A stretch of 64,000 bases of DNA from Mucilaginibacter flavus (lineage in GTDB: Bacteria > Bacteroidota > Bacteroidia > Sphingobacteriales > Sphingobacteriaceae), in contig NZ_JAUFPS010000034.1 in assembly GCF_030409315.1 (NCBI RefSeq), forward strand, positions 95,821 to 159,820, given 5' to 3'. Below, in pieces: positions 34,570 through 43,264 of the stretch. The notes below the pieces were generated by a model. The model made no database searches. It was not told the origin of the DNA and saw only the letters and a program-made list of their open reading frames with translations. Each line of letters begins with the position of its first letter. Positions within the stretch are counted from its first letter, which is position 1. A program made the position numbers and the translations under genes.

Positions 34570-36294
34570 TTATTTAAGCCCGGCGTTTATTTTCAAATTC
34601 AATTCACTCACCGTTTTTTGTGCCGATGCTATCCTGGTGCTTATTGACGCGGTAGCTCCTGCGGTGTTAATATCTGTCATCTTTGCAATGGCATCGGTAT
34701 ACCATTTGGCCCAAACATCAATTTTGTGGCGTTCGGCATCTGCCGGCGAACCATTTTTTATAGCTTGTAACCCAAGTTCATATTCGGTTTGTAGCCTATC
34801 GGTGGCGTTTTTTTGCAACTCATCTATCAGGTTTATTGTGGTTGATTCATTGGCGGCCGTCAACGCGTAGGCTGTAGCCAGGGCGCTTACGCCAACGTTT
34901 TTCATTTCCTGGGCCGATACCATATTTAACCTATCCGCATCGGTGTGGTAAAACATATCGGTAAAATGCCACATGAGTAAGCCCGGTATTTTAGCCTGCA
35001 AAAATGGGGTATGGTCGCTGCCACCTTCAAAGGGATTACTTTTTACAACCCAGCCATTTTCCTTACCCTGTTGCCTGCAACGGTTTAACACCAGGTCGTT
35101 AAAATAATGCGGAAACATGTCTGATTCCTGCAATACGCTGCCGCCCCACTCGGTGTGTTTATCCTGGCCACGGGTCCAGATAGCCGAAGGGTCGGGCATT
35201 TTTTCGATGAGGAAGGTGCCGCCGGTTTTGCTTACATCCTCGCCAACCATGTCCAGGCTCAGCCCCCATTTAATGCCCTTGGCGCGTACGGTATCCTCAT
35301 TAATGTATCTTCCCGTTGATATTATTTCATCGCCCCATAAAAAGGTGATGGTGCGCTTGGGTTCAAACTTTTTTTGATTGATCAATTGCGCGGTCACTCT
35401 TGCCATTTCTGCTAAAGTACCCACACCGGTGGCATTGTCATTTGCGCCGGGCTCCTGTACGTGCGCGCTGAAAACAAAGCGTTCATCGGGCAACGTGGTA
35501 CCTCGGGCATTAGCCACTACGGTTAACTCTTTTGATTGATATATTTTGGATGCTACTTCTACATGTACTTTAACAGTGCCTTTTTGCAGGGCGGCTTTTA
35601 ACCGTTCTTTAGCGGCGTATGACAGTAAGATCCCAAATTTCTGACTCAAAGAATCCTGGTTGGAGATGCCGCCAAACTGGATAGAATTTATGTTTTTTTC
35701 GGGCTGGGTGTAGGCAGGCAGGTTATAGGTCATAGCACCCAACGCCCCATTTTTAACCGCGGCCTGGTAAAACTGGCCGATGTTGCCTTCGCCAAAAACA
35801 ATCTTTCCTTTTACCTGGGTACTATCAATGCTTTTGATGTTGGCGCGATCAACAAAAACCACTTCGGCAGTGATGCCCCCGGCCGGCGTATTGCCCGAAT
35901 ACATGGCCAGCATATTGCGGTTGGTGGCAAATTTCAGCAATGGCTCCTGCTCGCCCTCAATGGTTAATACGGCGTTTACTGGTTCCCAGGTAAGCCTTTT
36001 CATTGGGCGGGTTTCAATGCGATAGGTTAAGGGACCATCGGCTTCACCATTTACTTCTTTTTTATAGCCCGCTTGTTGCAGCGTTTTCTCCACCTCAAAA
36101 ATGCTTTGGTTAAATCCCGAATTACCGGGAACACGCCACCTGCTTTCAACAAAGGCTACGGTTTTATAAGCGTTGGCTTCAATAAAAGTATTTCGCAGAA
36201 GGGGGTAATAGGCATCTACGGTGTTCGGTTTTTTTTGAGCGGATGCAACGCTGGTAGTTAATGCAAGCAGCGTTACTAAAAAGATGTTTTTCAT
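34570..36294 (-). CDS. Secreted M28-family zinc metallopeptidase
   Basis: The ATG at 36294 opens a signal peptide (MKNIFLVTLLALTTSVASAQ); the frame is open further to 36411 but adds a second hydrophobic stretch. The 574-residue product has a PA-like inserted domain (about 130-250) and the M28 catalytic set: FSAHVQEPGANDNATGVG (metal ligands), LWGDEIISTGRY (catalytic Glu), LSLDMVGEDV and GGSDHTPF. Such enzymes are aminopeptidases acting in the periplasm or outside the cell. It diverges from nothing and lies alone, followed by the small ORF region. Confidence 0.88.
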   Translation of the reverse strand: MKNIFLVTLLALTTSVASAQKKPNTVDAYYPLLRNTFIEANAYKTVAFVESRWRVPGNSGFNQSIFEVEKTLQQAGYKKEVNGEADGPLTYRIETRPMKRLTWEPVNAVLTIEGEQEPLLKFATNRNMLAMYSGNTPAGGITAEVVFVDRANIKSIDSTQVKGKIVFGEGNIGQFYQAAVKNGALGAMTYNLPAYTQPEKNINSIQFGGISNQDSLSQKFGILLSYAAKERLKAALQKGTVKVHVEVASKIYQSKELTVVANARGTTLPDERFVFSAHVQEPGANDNATGVGTLAEMARVTAQLINQKKFEPKRTITFLWGDEIISTGRYINEDTVRAKGIKWGLSLDMVGEDVSKTGGTFLIEKMPDPSAIWTRGQDKHTEWGGSVLQESDMFPHYFNDLVLNRCRQQGKENGWVVKSNPFEGGSDHTPFLQAKIPGLLMWHFTDMFYHTDADRLNMVSAQEMKNVGVSALATAYALTAANESTTINLIDELQKNATDRLQTEYELGLQAIKNGSPADAERHKIDVWAKWYTDAIAKMTDINTAGATASISTRIASAQKTVSELNLKINAGLK

Positions 36295-36404
36295 GGCCTG
36301 ATATGAGCCACCAAAATACCCATTAATAGCGTTAAAGCAAAATGGGGAGACATTGCCATCTAATAGCAGGTTAAGGAAAAGCACGAGTAGAAAATATCGG
36401 ATAA

Positions 36405-36480
36405 TGAACACTAAATATCAAACACCGAAGGTTTTACTTCATTATTCGATATTGGACATTCAGTGTTCGATATTAAACCC
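36405..36480. repeat. TTCGATATT word repeat between acyltransferase and peptidase genes
   Basis: The gap holds the words AACACTAAATATCAAACACC, ATTCGATATTGGACATTC and AGTGTTCGATATTAAACC, with partial inverted symmetry. It is another permuted-word repeat of the type common in this window. Confidence 0.55.
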
Positions 36481-36486
36481 TTAAAC

Positions 36487-37617
36487 TTACGCCCGTTTTG
36501 CCAGGAAACGTTTTTGCAGCCAGTTTCTAACCGGCTCGTCATACAATTTAAGGCAAGCATAAGCGATAGCAATACTTGATAAAAACAGTACCACACCCAT
36601 TCCAATACCAGAGTGCAGCGGAATTTTATTATCGCCCACCCAGGCCGTGAACGTATATATTAATGCATAGTGGGTGATGTAAATAGGATAAGAAATATCG
36701 CCCAATAATTTACAAATACTATTGGCTGTTTTGCCAACAAGCTTGCCGCCCGCGCCGATAGCAACAATCAGTGGGAAAAGCACAATAATGCAAAACGACT
36801 CATACAAGCCATTCATCCATAACTGGTGCTCGTCGCCAATGCGCGGAATGCTAAAAATAGCAATGATCATTAAGCTACAAATTAAAAACGCGCCTTTAAC
36901 ATGAATTAACTTACCCATTCTTGAAAGCAGCATACCGGCAAAAAAAGGAAAAAGCAAACGGGTAAAACCAATATTAAGCTGCTCCTCGTTTACCGACCAG
37001 CCGCCAATAACATCGCCCTTGGGCCCCATCACCGTATAGTGTACCAGCATGCAGGCAAATAAAAACACAAACACAGCAAGCACCGTTTTAGAAAACCGGC
37101 GAAAAACCACCGCGTAAAGGATATTGGCAATGTATTCAAAAAACAACGACCAGGCCGGGCCGTTAAGCGGGTGCATTTCCTGCCAGCCCCTGATATCCAT
37201 AGAAGGGGTTATCGGTATTAATGTAAAGCCAACTACCATCACCAGCAGCATTTTCCAAACCGGGGTTTGGGCAATGAGCGGAAAGGTAGCTCCGCCCTGG
37301 AAATAGAAAAATATAGCACCAATAATTGACCCCATTATAACCATGGGCTGTAAACGGATAAGCCTGCGTTTGTAAAACTCCCATTGAGTCATTTTTACCC
37401 ACCTATCATCATAGGCATACGCCACCACAAAGCCCGAAAGCAGAAAAAAGAAATCGACCGCTAAATAACCGTGGTTAATAATTTGAGCAAAACGACTACC
37501 GCCATTAAAGGTTTCGAGGGTGTGAAAAGCTACCACCATAAGGGCCGCCACGCCGCGCAGGCCGTCTAAAATTTGATAATGGTTTTTAGGTTCGATGTAA
37601 GCAGGAGTTTGAGCCAT
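36487..37617 (-). CDS. Acyltransferase family 3 membrane protein
   Basis: A 376-residue protein with about ten membrane helices. The N-terminus has NHYQILDGLRGVAALMVVAFH, the conserved Arg and catalytic-type His of acyltransferase-3 enzymes. It then has FFFLLSGFVVAYAYDDRW and, later, LNGPAWSLFFEYIANILYA. These proteins O-acylate extracellular sugars or peptidoglycan. It is complete here, unlike the homologue cut by the window start. No sugar-biosynthesis genes are adjacent, so the target is unknown. Confidence 0.9.
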   Translation of the reverse strand: MAQTPAYIEPKNHYQILDGLRGVAALMVVAFHTLETFNGGSRFAQIINHGYLAVDFFFLLSGFVVAYAYDDRWVKMTQWEFYKRRLIRLQPMVIMGSIIGAIFFYFQGGATFPLIAQTPVWKMLLVMVVGFTLIPITPSMDIRGWQEMHPLNGPAWSLFFEYIANILYAVVFRRFSKTVLAVFVFLFACMLVHYTVMGPKGDVIGGWSVNEEQLNIGFTRLLFPFFAGMLLSRMGKLIHVKGAFLICSLMIIAIFSIPRIGDEHQLWMNGLYESFCIIVLFPLIVAIGAGGKLVGKTANSICKLLGDISYPIYITHYALIYTFTAWVGDNKIPLHSGIGMGVVLFLSSIAIAYACLKLYDEPVRNWLQKRFLAKRA

Positions 37618-37824
37618 GAGGTGATCAGGGTTTTGACTTTAATAATAGTTTTAATTGGTTGCTAAATGTAACGTTTTACCACAAAAAGTCAAAAGGCTTT
37701 AGGATTTTAGTAATGCGCCATGGGTAGTTATAAAATGGGGATTAGATGCTGATTTTAAAGCCCGGCCAACACACCAATCGAAAATATGTGTAATTTAGAG
37801 GTTTAACCTTATTAACCTTGGTAA

Positions 37825-38286
37825 ATGGCTGCATCAGCTACTAAGTCCATCAAAACGTTCAAATACCTCAGTATTGGCTTGTTCATGATCTCTTTAGCCC
37901 TACCCTACTTTGATACCGAGAATGGACGGGGAGAACCGGGGGAAGGGGCCGCGATATTATTATCCTCTTTTTTTGATTTTTCTTCTTCCTCATTCAATTT
38001 AATATGGCTGGCAAATCCCGCCATATGGGTTTCCTGGGGTTGGGCGGTTAAAAAACCAAAAAGATCTTTAATCGCGAGTGTTGTCGCAGTTTTTATCGGC
38101 TCTTTATTTTTGTTTTTCAAGTTTACCGCGGTAAACGGAAAGGGAGACATCAGATCGTCTATTATATCCTTTCAAATAGGTTATTGGCTTTGGCTTGCCA
38201 GCACATTGGTTATGCTGGCAGGACATTTATATTTAATGTTGCGGGAGCGGGGCTCGCAATTATCTGTTGAGGAAAAGCAATTTTAA
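37825..38286 (+). CDS. Four-helix membrane protein of unknown function
   Basis: A 153-residue protein with four hydrophobic segments (YLSIGLFMISLALPYF; NLIWLANPAIWVSWGWAV; LIASVVAVFIGSLFLFF; IGYWLWLASTLVMLAGHLYL). A Ser/Phe-rich stretch (SSFFDFSSSSFN) lies in the first loop. No motif indicates function. It lies 38 bp before the next gene on the same strand, so the two are likely co-transcribed. Confidence 0.55.
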   Translation: MAASATKSIKTFKYLSIGLFMISLALPYFDTENGRGEPGEGAAILLSSFFDFSSSSFNLIWLANPAIWVSWGWAVKKPKRSLIASVVAVFIGSLFLFFKFTAVNGKGDIRSSIISFQIGYWLWLASTLVMLAGHLYLMLRERGSQLSVEEKQF

Positions 38287-38324
38287 TTACCCGCGACTTT
38301 ATAATAATAGAACGATAGTAAAAC

Positions 38325-38951
38325 ATGAAATACACAGCACTTTTAAGCCTCACCTTGGGACTCGTGTTTTTAGGTTACAGCGGTAATGCCAAAACTTTTA
38401 TAAAAACTCATTCTCAACCGGTAAATACCAATCAAGATAAAAATGAGATCCGCCTTCTCATCAGGCAGGTGCTTAAATGGACCGCTTCTAAAAGTGTAAT
38501 TGATTTACACCCGGTGTTGAGCAAAAACAATATTTGCATTGGATTTGACCTCAAAAAGCACAGGCAAAACCTCGAAAAACTACGTAGGAGCGGATTTTTC
38601 GCAGATGAGTTTATTGACAACTACAACAAAATTATACAAACACTCGACAAAAAAATTAAAAATCACAAATTCGAAAAATGGGATATCCGTGAACTCCCGC
38701 CATTTAATTTCGATAACGATGCAAGTGCATGGTGCTTGTGCCAGGATAATCTTTCCTGGGATAATGTAGATATCGAGGTTGTTAAACTTAGCAGCAACGC
38801 CGGAGCCTTAAAATGGAACTGGGGTAAACTGGATTCGGGCACCGATCCAAGCTGGAAAACTTTTTCTTATCATTTTAGGGTGGTAAAAGTGGCCAACAGG
38901 TGGAGAGTTTCCTATTTGGAAGGTTTTGATTACAAAGAGAGCGTTCTGTAA
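38325..38951 (+). CDS. Secreted protein of unknown function (208 residues)
   Basis: It has a signal peptide (MKYTALLSLTLGLVFLGYSG), then a helical segment (NEIRLLIRQVLKWTASKSVI) and a region with SGFFADEFIDNYNKIIQTLD. The second half has SAWCLCQDNLSWDNVDIEVV and WRVSYLEGF, resembling small NTF2-like or DUF3828-type exported proteins in which a helix precedes a curved sheet. That assignment is tentative. It is probably in an operon with the preceding membrane protein. Confidence 0.5.
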   Translation: MKYTALLSLTLGLVFLGYSGNAKTFIKTHSQPVNTNQDKNEIRLLIRQVLKWTASKSVIDLHPVLSKNNICIGFDLKKHRQNLEKLRRSGFFADEFIDNYNKIIQTLDKKIKNHKFEKWDIRELPPFNFDNDASAWCLCQDNLSWDNVDIEVVKLSSNAGALKWNWGKLDSGTDPSWKTFSYHFRVVKVANRWRVSYLEGFDYKESVL

Positions 38952-39111
38952 AAGTTATTAACCATGTTTAGTTGGATGTAGCCTGTGTTTGTGGGATGCC
39001 GGATTCCTTCTTATCCCCAACCATGACCTGTAGTGAAGACCACACATGCGCATCAATTATCTTTTATTCTCTGCCTGTCTTTTTAAAAGCCTGCTGCCAC
39101 GCAATCAAAAA

Positions 39112-40449
39112 CTATTTCAGCTCTATAAAAATAAAAAAGTTCGATCCCTTTCCAAAAACACTGTCAAACCCAATGCGGCCACCTTGCCGCTCTATAAATT
39201 CTTTGCACAACAACAAACCCAAGCCAACGCCGCGTTCATTATTGGTACCAAAGGTTGGCTGAGCTGTTACGCGGAAAATGTTTTCCTGCCCGGCCGGGGC
39301 AATACCTTTGCCATTGTCGCTAACTGTTAATTTGCACTCGTTGGCCAACATTTCGGCATTTATATTTATAGCGCCTCCGTTGGGTGTAAATTTAATGGCA
39401 TTGCTTACCAGGTTGCGCACTACCAGTTGCAGCATATCTGCATCGGCAATCACCGTTGTTTTATTGTCGATATAGTAATTTAAGGCAATACCCTTTTTTT
39501 CGGCCAGCATTTTCTCCATATCCAGCGTATTTTTTAGTGCCGAGAAAAGATTGATTTCCTGTAAGTTTACCGTTGCCCGCTCCATTTGGGATTTTGTCCA
39601 GTAAAGCAGGTTTGACAGCATTTGCATGGTGTTGTTGGTAGCAGCAAGCAAATCTTTTTCTAACACGGGGCGCTGGGCATTATCCAACTCGTTTTCATTG
39701 AGCAGCTCAAGGTAGTTTTGTATGTTGATGAGCGGAGCGCGCATATCATGGGATATGATAGACATCAGCCTGTTTTTTTCGGCATTACTTTGTTCCAGCA
39801 GGCTTTTTTGCAGCATGATCTCTTCATTTCGCAACTCTACTACGCTCTTTTCCTTATCGTAACTGCGCCTGATGAATTTGATAATCAGGTAAATAGTAAT
39901 TACCGGTATGGGAAACGCGGTAAGCCTGTCAACAAGTTGCCCTTTACCTTCTTTGAATGGATATTGCACCAGCAAGGGGTGCTGGTAAGCCACCAGGTGA
40001 AGTACCCAAAAAGCCGACAAATAAATAAGCAACCACATTAAATGTTGCTTATAAGGCGAAATGGCAAACAACATTAACAAATAGGCAGGCCATATTAAAT
40101 CTGTAGAGCCACTGATACCCGAATTGGCAAAATAATTTACCGAAAACAGGATAAGCCCTGTTAAACCAAATACAACATTATTATGCTTTTTATGATGATA
40201 CCTGGAACGGTAATACTGATAAAACAAAACACTGCCGACTATAAAAAACGATAGTGAGGCCACGTACATCCCCGAGAAAATATTGTAGGGCACATAAAAA
40301 CAAGCTAAAAGCATTAAGCAAATACTTATAGAATGAAATATCCTGCTCTCTAAAGAAAAGCTGGATGTTTCGCCTCTAAGCTCAAGCCAAAAAGTATTTA
40401 TCTTTTTAACGCCAGGGTAGTTGGCTATCGCGAATTTGTTTTTGGGCAT
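39112..40449 (-). CDS. Membrane sensor histidine kinase (HisKA type)
   Basis: A 445-residue protein. The first 190 residues hold about six membrane helices. A short coiled segment (VELRNEEIMLQKSLLEQSNA) leads into the HisKA domain with phospho-acceptor His in MSIISHDMRAPLINIQNYLE. The HATPase domain has the N box LVVRNLVSNAIKFTPNGGAI, the G1 box VSDNGKGIA and the G2 box NERGVGLGLLLCKEFIE. There is no periplasmic sensor domain, so the helices may sense the membrane state or a small ligand. No response regulator gene is adjacent. Confidence 0.92.
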   Translation of the reverse strand: MPKNKFAIANYPGVKKINTFWLELRGETSSFSLESRIFHSISICLMLLACFYVPYNIFSGMYVASLSFFIVGSVLFYQYYRSRYHHKKHNNVVFGLTGLILFSVNYFANSGISGSTDLIWPAYLLMLFAISPYKQHLMWLLIYLSAFWVLHLVAYQHPLLVQYPFKEGKGQLVDRLTAFPIPVITIYLIIKFIRRSYDKEKSVVELRNEEIMLQKSLLEQSNAEKNRLMSIISHDMRAPLINIQNYLELLNENELDNAQRPVLEKDLLAATNNTMQMLSNLLYWTKSQMERATVNLQEINLFSALKNTLDMEKMLAEKKGIALNYYIDNKTTVIADADMLQLVVRNLVSNAIKFTPNGGAININAEMLANECKLTVSDNGKGIAPAGQENIFRVTAQPTFGTNNERGVGLGLLLCKEFIERQGGRIGFDSVFGKGSNFFIFIELK

Positions 40450-40755
40450 AAGTAATTAAAGCAGCTTACGATAGATGAATCTGCAAGTATTTAGCAGCTA
40501 TACGTAAAAAATGCTTTAAAGTTAATAAAAAAACGAAGGGCAATATTTAAACCTGAATGCGACCCGGGAAAATCGTCTTTTAAGGTGGGGGGCTTGAGTG
40601 GAGCGTGTACAGAGAGGGTTGTAATCCGCTATTTAGCCCTCCCTCTGGGCAATGGTATTAAATAAAGGCTCTTCGCTTCATAGGTGATTAAGCTTTGTAG
40701 GAAAAACAAGAGGCAATGTCTCGTTGGGGAGGTACGGAACCGGGCAATCAACAAA
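40450..40755. other. Intergenic region between histidine kinase and tRNA-Arg terminator
   Basis: About 300 bp with no credible ORF. An imperfect stem may form between GAGAGGGTT (about 40611-40620) and AGCCCTCCCTCT (about 40637-40648). Nothing else is recognisable. Confidence 0.4.
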
Positions 40756-40784
40756 AAACCCTTCAGATTTTACCTGAAGGGTTT
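40756..40784 (-). terminator. Terminator of tRNA-Arg
   Basis: AAACCCTTCAG (40756-40766) is exactly complementary to CTGAAGGGTTT (40774-40784), giving an 11-bp stem with a 7-nt loop. On the minus strand a TTTTTTG tail follows. It lies 43 bp beyond the tRNA 3' end. Confidence 0.85.
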
Positions 40785-40826
40785 CAACAATCTTTCTCAT
40801 GCCGTTCACATGGATGGGTGCAAATG

Positions 40827-40898
40827 TGGTCCCGACGAGAATCGAACTCATATCTAGAGTTTAGGAAACTCCTATTCTATCCGTTGAACTACGGGACC
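40827..40898 (-). tRNA. tRNA-Arg (anticodon CCU)
   Basis: On the minus strand the acceptor GGTCCCG pairs with CGGGACC (7 bp, discriminator A). The D arm is GTTCAACGGATAGAAT. The anticodon arm GGAGT-TTCCTAA-ACTCT gives anticodon CCT. The T arm is ATGAG-TTCGATT-CTCGT. The CCA end is not encoded. It reads AGG codons. Confidence 0.95.
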
Positions 40899-41009
40899 GG
40901 TTATGGCTGGATGCGGGTAAACCCTCATTCAGCTTGCAAAGGTGCAAATTATCCCCGAAAAATCACAGACCTCAACCGCAAATTTTTACCAAGCCAAAAA
41001 ATCCAAACA

Positions 41010-41075
41010 TCATCTGCAAATTGCCTTCCATCTGCACATTTGAAATCTGCATATCTGCACATCCATGATCCGCAC
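41010..41075. repeat. ATCTGCACAT word repeat after metG
   Basis: Repeated words CATCTGCAAATTG, CATCTGCACATTTG, AAATCTGCATATCTGCACAT and CCGCACATC fill the space up to the metG stop codon at 41078. Related copies flank the recQ start (61442-61507 and 61690-61724). Confidence 0.65.
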
Positions 41076-41077
41076 AT

Positions 41078-43150
41078 CTACCGTATCACTGATCCATTAT
41101 GAAAATCTTCTACCGGGGCAACAAAGCTTAATTTGCCTTCGCTGTTCTCGGCCATCAGGATCATTCCTTGCGATAGGATGCCTTTGATCTCGCGTGGTTC
41201 CAGGTTTACCAATATGCTTACCTTTTGCCCTATGATGGCTTCGGGCTCGTAATATTCGGCAATGCCCGATACTACCGTACGCTGATCGATGCCGGTATCA
41301 ATAGTCAGTTTCAGCAGTTTTTTGGTTTTGGCTACTTTCTCCGCCGCAAGGATGGTTCCAGTACGGATATCCATGGTGGCAAAGCTTTCGTAGTTGATAT
41401 TTTCTTTAGCCGCCTGTAAGGTAACAGTTGGCGCAGGCGCGGCTGCGGCTTTTTTAGCCTGTAGCTTTTGCAATTGCTGCTCTATTACCTCGTCCTCTAT
41501 CTTTTCAAATAACAGTGAAGCCGGGTTTAACTGGTGGCCGTTGTTGAAATGAATCTCCTGGTCGTAAGCAATAGTCTCTTCCGGCCAGTTTAGCATGCCC
41601 AGGATCTTTTTAGCCGTTACCGGTAAAAATGCTTGCGCCACGGTAGCCAGGTGGCCCATGATCAACAAACCATTATGTAAGGCCTCTTTAGTGGCTTCAG
41701 GATCTGTTTTAACAGTCTTCCAAGGCTCCTTTTCCGTTAGGTACACATTGCCAAGGCGGGCAATAGACATTACCGCCTGTAGCGCCTGGCGATAGCGATA
41801 CGCCTCCAGGTTTTTTTCTATTTCATTGTAAAAAACACCAATTTCTGTTTTCAGGTATTCGTCATGCAGTTCAATTTTTTCGGTGGCGGCTTCGATCTTA
41901 CCATCATAAAATTTGTGCATCAAGGTCATTACCCGGTTTACAAAGTTGCCAAAAATGGCTACCAGTTCATTATTTACACGGGCCTGATAATCTTTCCAGG
42001 TAAACTCGCTGTCGCTGGTTTCTGGTAGTATGGAGGTAAGCACATAGCGTAATTCGTCTTGTTTGCCTGGCAGTTCTTCCAGGTATTCGTGCAGCCAAAC
42101 GGCGTGGTTGCGCGAGGTAGAAAGCTTATCGCCCTCTAAATTTAAAAACTCGTTGGCTGGCACGTTTTGTGGTAAAATGTATTCGCCGTGGGCGTGCAGT
42201 ATAGATGGGAAAATAATACAGTGGAAAACAATATTATCCTTACCTATAAAATGCAGCAGGCAGGCATCATCCTGCTCGTCGGCTTGTTTTTTCCAGTATA
42301 GTTTCCAGTCCTTATCATTATCAATAGCCCATTGTTTGGTGGCCGATATATAGCCTATCGGCGCATCCATCCAAACGTATAGCTTTTTGCCTTTGGCTTC
42401 TTCTAAGGGCACATCAATACCCCAATCCAAATCGCGGGTCATGGAGCGGGGTTGCAAGCCCGATTTTAACCATGACGTACATTGCCCAAACACATTGGTT
42501 TTCCATTCACCGTCTTTGGTAGCTATCCATTGCTCCAACCAGGGCTGGTATTTATCAAGCGGTAGGTACCAGTGTTTGGTTAATTTTAATACCGGGGTTT
42601 TACCGCTCAGGGTTGATATGGGGTTAATCAGGTCGGTTGGGTTCAATGACGTTCCGCAGCGTTCGCACTGATCGCCGTAGGCGTTTTCATTATGGCAATT
42701 GGGGCAGGTGCCGGTAATATATCTATCGGCCAAAAACTGCTGGTAATCCTCATCGTAATATTGCTCGCTCAGCTTTTCTACAAACTCATCTTTTTCATAT
42801 AGGTTCAGGAAAAACTCCTGCGAAAGATCATGATGTATTGGCGACGATGTGCGGTGGTAAATATCAAAAGCGATCCCAAAATCTTCAAAGCTTTGTTTGA
42901 TCTGGGCGTGGTATTTATCAATGATAGCCTGCGGCGTGGTACCTTCTTTTTTGGCTTTGATGGTGATGGCCGCGCCATGCTCGTCTGAACCGCAGATGTA
43001 CACCACATCCTTTTTTTTGAGCCTTAAATGACGTACAAAAATATCGGCAGGCAAATAAGCCCCGGCAAGGTGACCAATATGCAACGGCCCATTGGCATAA
43101 GGCAGTGCCGAAGTAACAGTATATCGTTTATATTTGTTGAGTTGTGACAT
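41078..43150 (-). CDS. metG: Methionyl-tRNA synthetase
   Basis: The ATG at 43150 (MSQLNKYKRYTVTSALPYAN) is preferred over an upstream frame opening at 43180. The 690-residue enzyme charges tRNA-Met. It has the HIGH-like motif PLHIGHLAGAYL, a zinc knuckle (CPNCHNENAYGDQCERCG), a KMSKS-type loop (DKLSTSRNHAVW), an anticodon-binding helical domain, and a C-terminal tRNA-binding domain of the EMAP II/Trbp111 type (FATMDIRTGTILAAEKV, RTVVSGIAEYYEPE). A TATCTTTG box on the minus strand (43178-43185) is a likely -7 element, though no matching -33 TTG is evident. Confidence 0.97.
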   Translation of the reverse strand: MSQLNKYKRYTVTSALPYANGPLHIGHLAGAYLPADIFVRHLRLKKKDVVYICGSDEHGAAITIKAKKEGTTPQAIIDKYHAQIKQSFEDFGIAFDIYHRTSSPIHHDLSQEFFLNLYEKDEFVEKLSEQYYDEDYQQFLADRYITGTCPNCHNENAYGDQCERCGTSLNPTDLINPISTLSGKTPVLKLTKHWYLPLDKYQPWLEQWIATKDGEWKTNVFGQCTSWLKSGLQPRSMTRDLDWGIDVPLEEAKGKKLYVWMDAPIGYISATKQWAIDNDKDWKLYWKKQADEQDDACLLHFIGKDNIVFHCIIFPSILHAHGEYILPQNVPANEFLNLEGDKLSTSRNHAVWLHEYLEELPGKQDELRYVLTSILPETSDSEFTWKDYQARVNNELVAIFGNFVNRVMTLMHKFYDGKIEAATEKIELHDEYLKTEIGVFYNEIEKNLEAYRYRQALQAVMSIARLGNVYLTEKEPWKTVKTDPEATKEALHNGLLIMGHLATVAQAFLPVTAKKILGMLNWPEETIAYDQEIHFNNGHQLNPASLLFEKIEDEVIEQQLQKLQAKKAAAAPAPTVTLQAAKENINYESFATMDIRTGTILAAEKVAKTKKLLKLTIDTGIDQRTVVSGIAEYYEPEAIIGQKVSILVNLEPREIKGILSQGMILMAENSEGKLSFVAPVEDFHNGSVIR

Positions 43151-43193
43151 TAAAATCGCGGCTTTATAAATAATTTGCAAAGATAACTTTTTA

Positions 43194-43247
43194 GTCGGAA
43201 AGTGTGAGGAAGTCGGGAAAGTCCGGAAGTCCGCATAAGTCCGAAAG
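43194..43247. repeat. GGAAGTCCGGA word repeat upstream of the LD-carboxypeptidase gene
   Basis: It contains GTCGGGAAAGTCCGGAAGTC and related words. The segment 43216-43233 is an exact 18-bp complement of 43312-43329, which lies inside the next gene, so the intervening start codon sits in the loop of an inverted repeat. Confidence 0.75.
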
Positions 43248-43264
43248 AAAAAAGTTTTTGAAAT

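Noticed and set aside
36294..36411. Longer N-terminus for the M28 peptidase
   Set aside because: It would put a second hydrophobic stretch before an already complete signal peptide; the ATG at 36294 fits better.
38972..39330. Two overlapping plus-strand ORFs near the end of the second histidine kinase
   Set aside because: They run into the antisense of the HATPase domain and have no signal, motif or start context.
40611..40650. Possible structured RNA
   Set aside because: Pairing is imperfect and no promoter, terminator or known RNA signature supports it.
40716..41102. Plus-strand ORF of 128 codons
   Set aside because: It crosses the tRNA-Arg gene, its terminator and a word repeat, so it cannot be a real gene.
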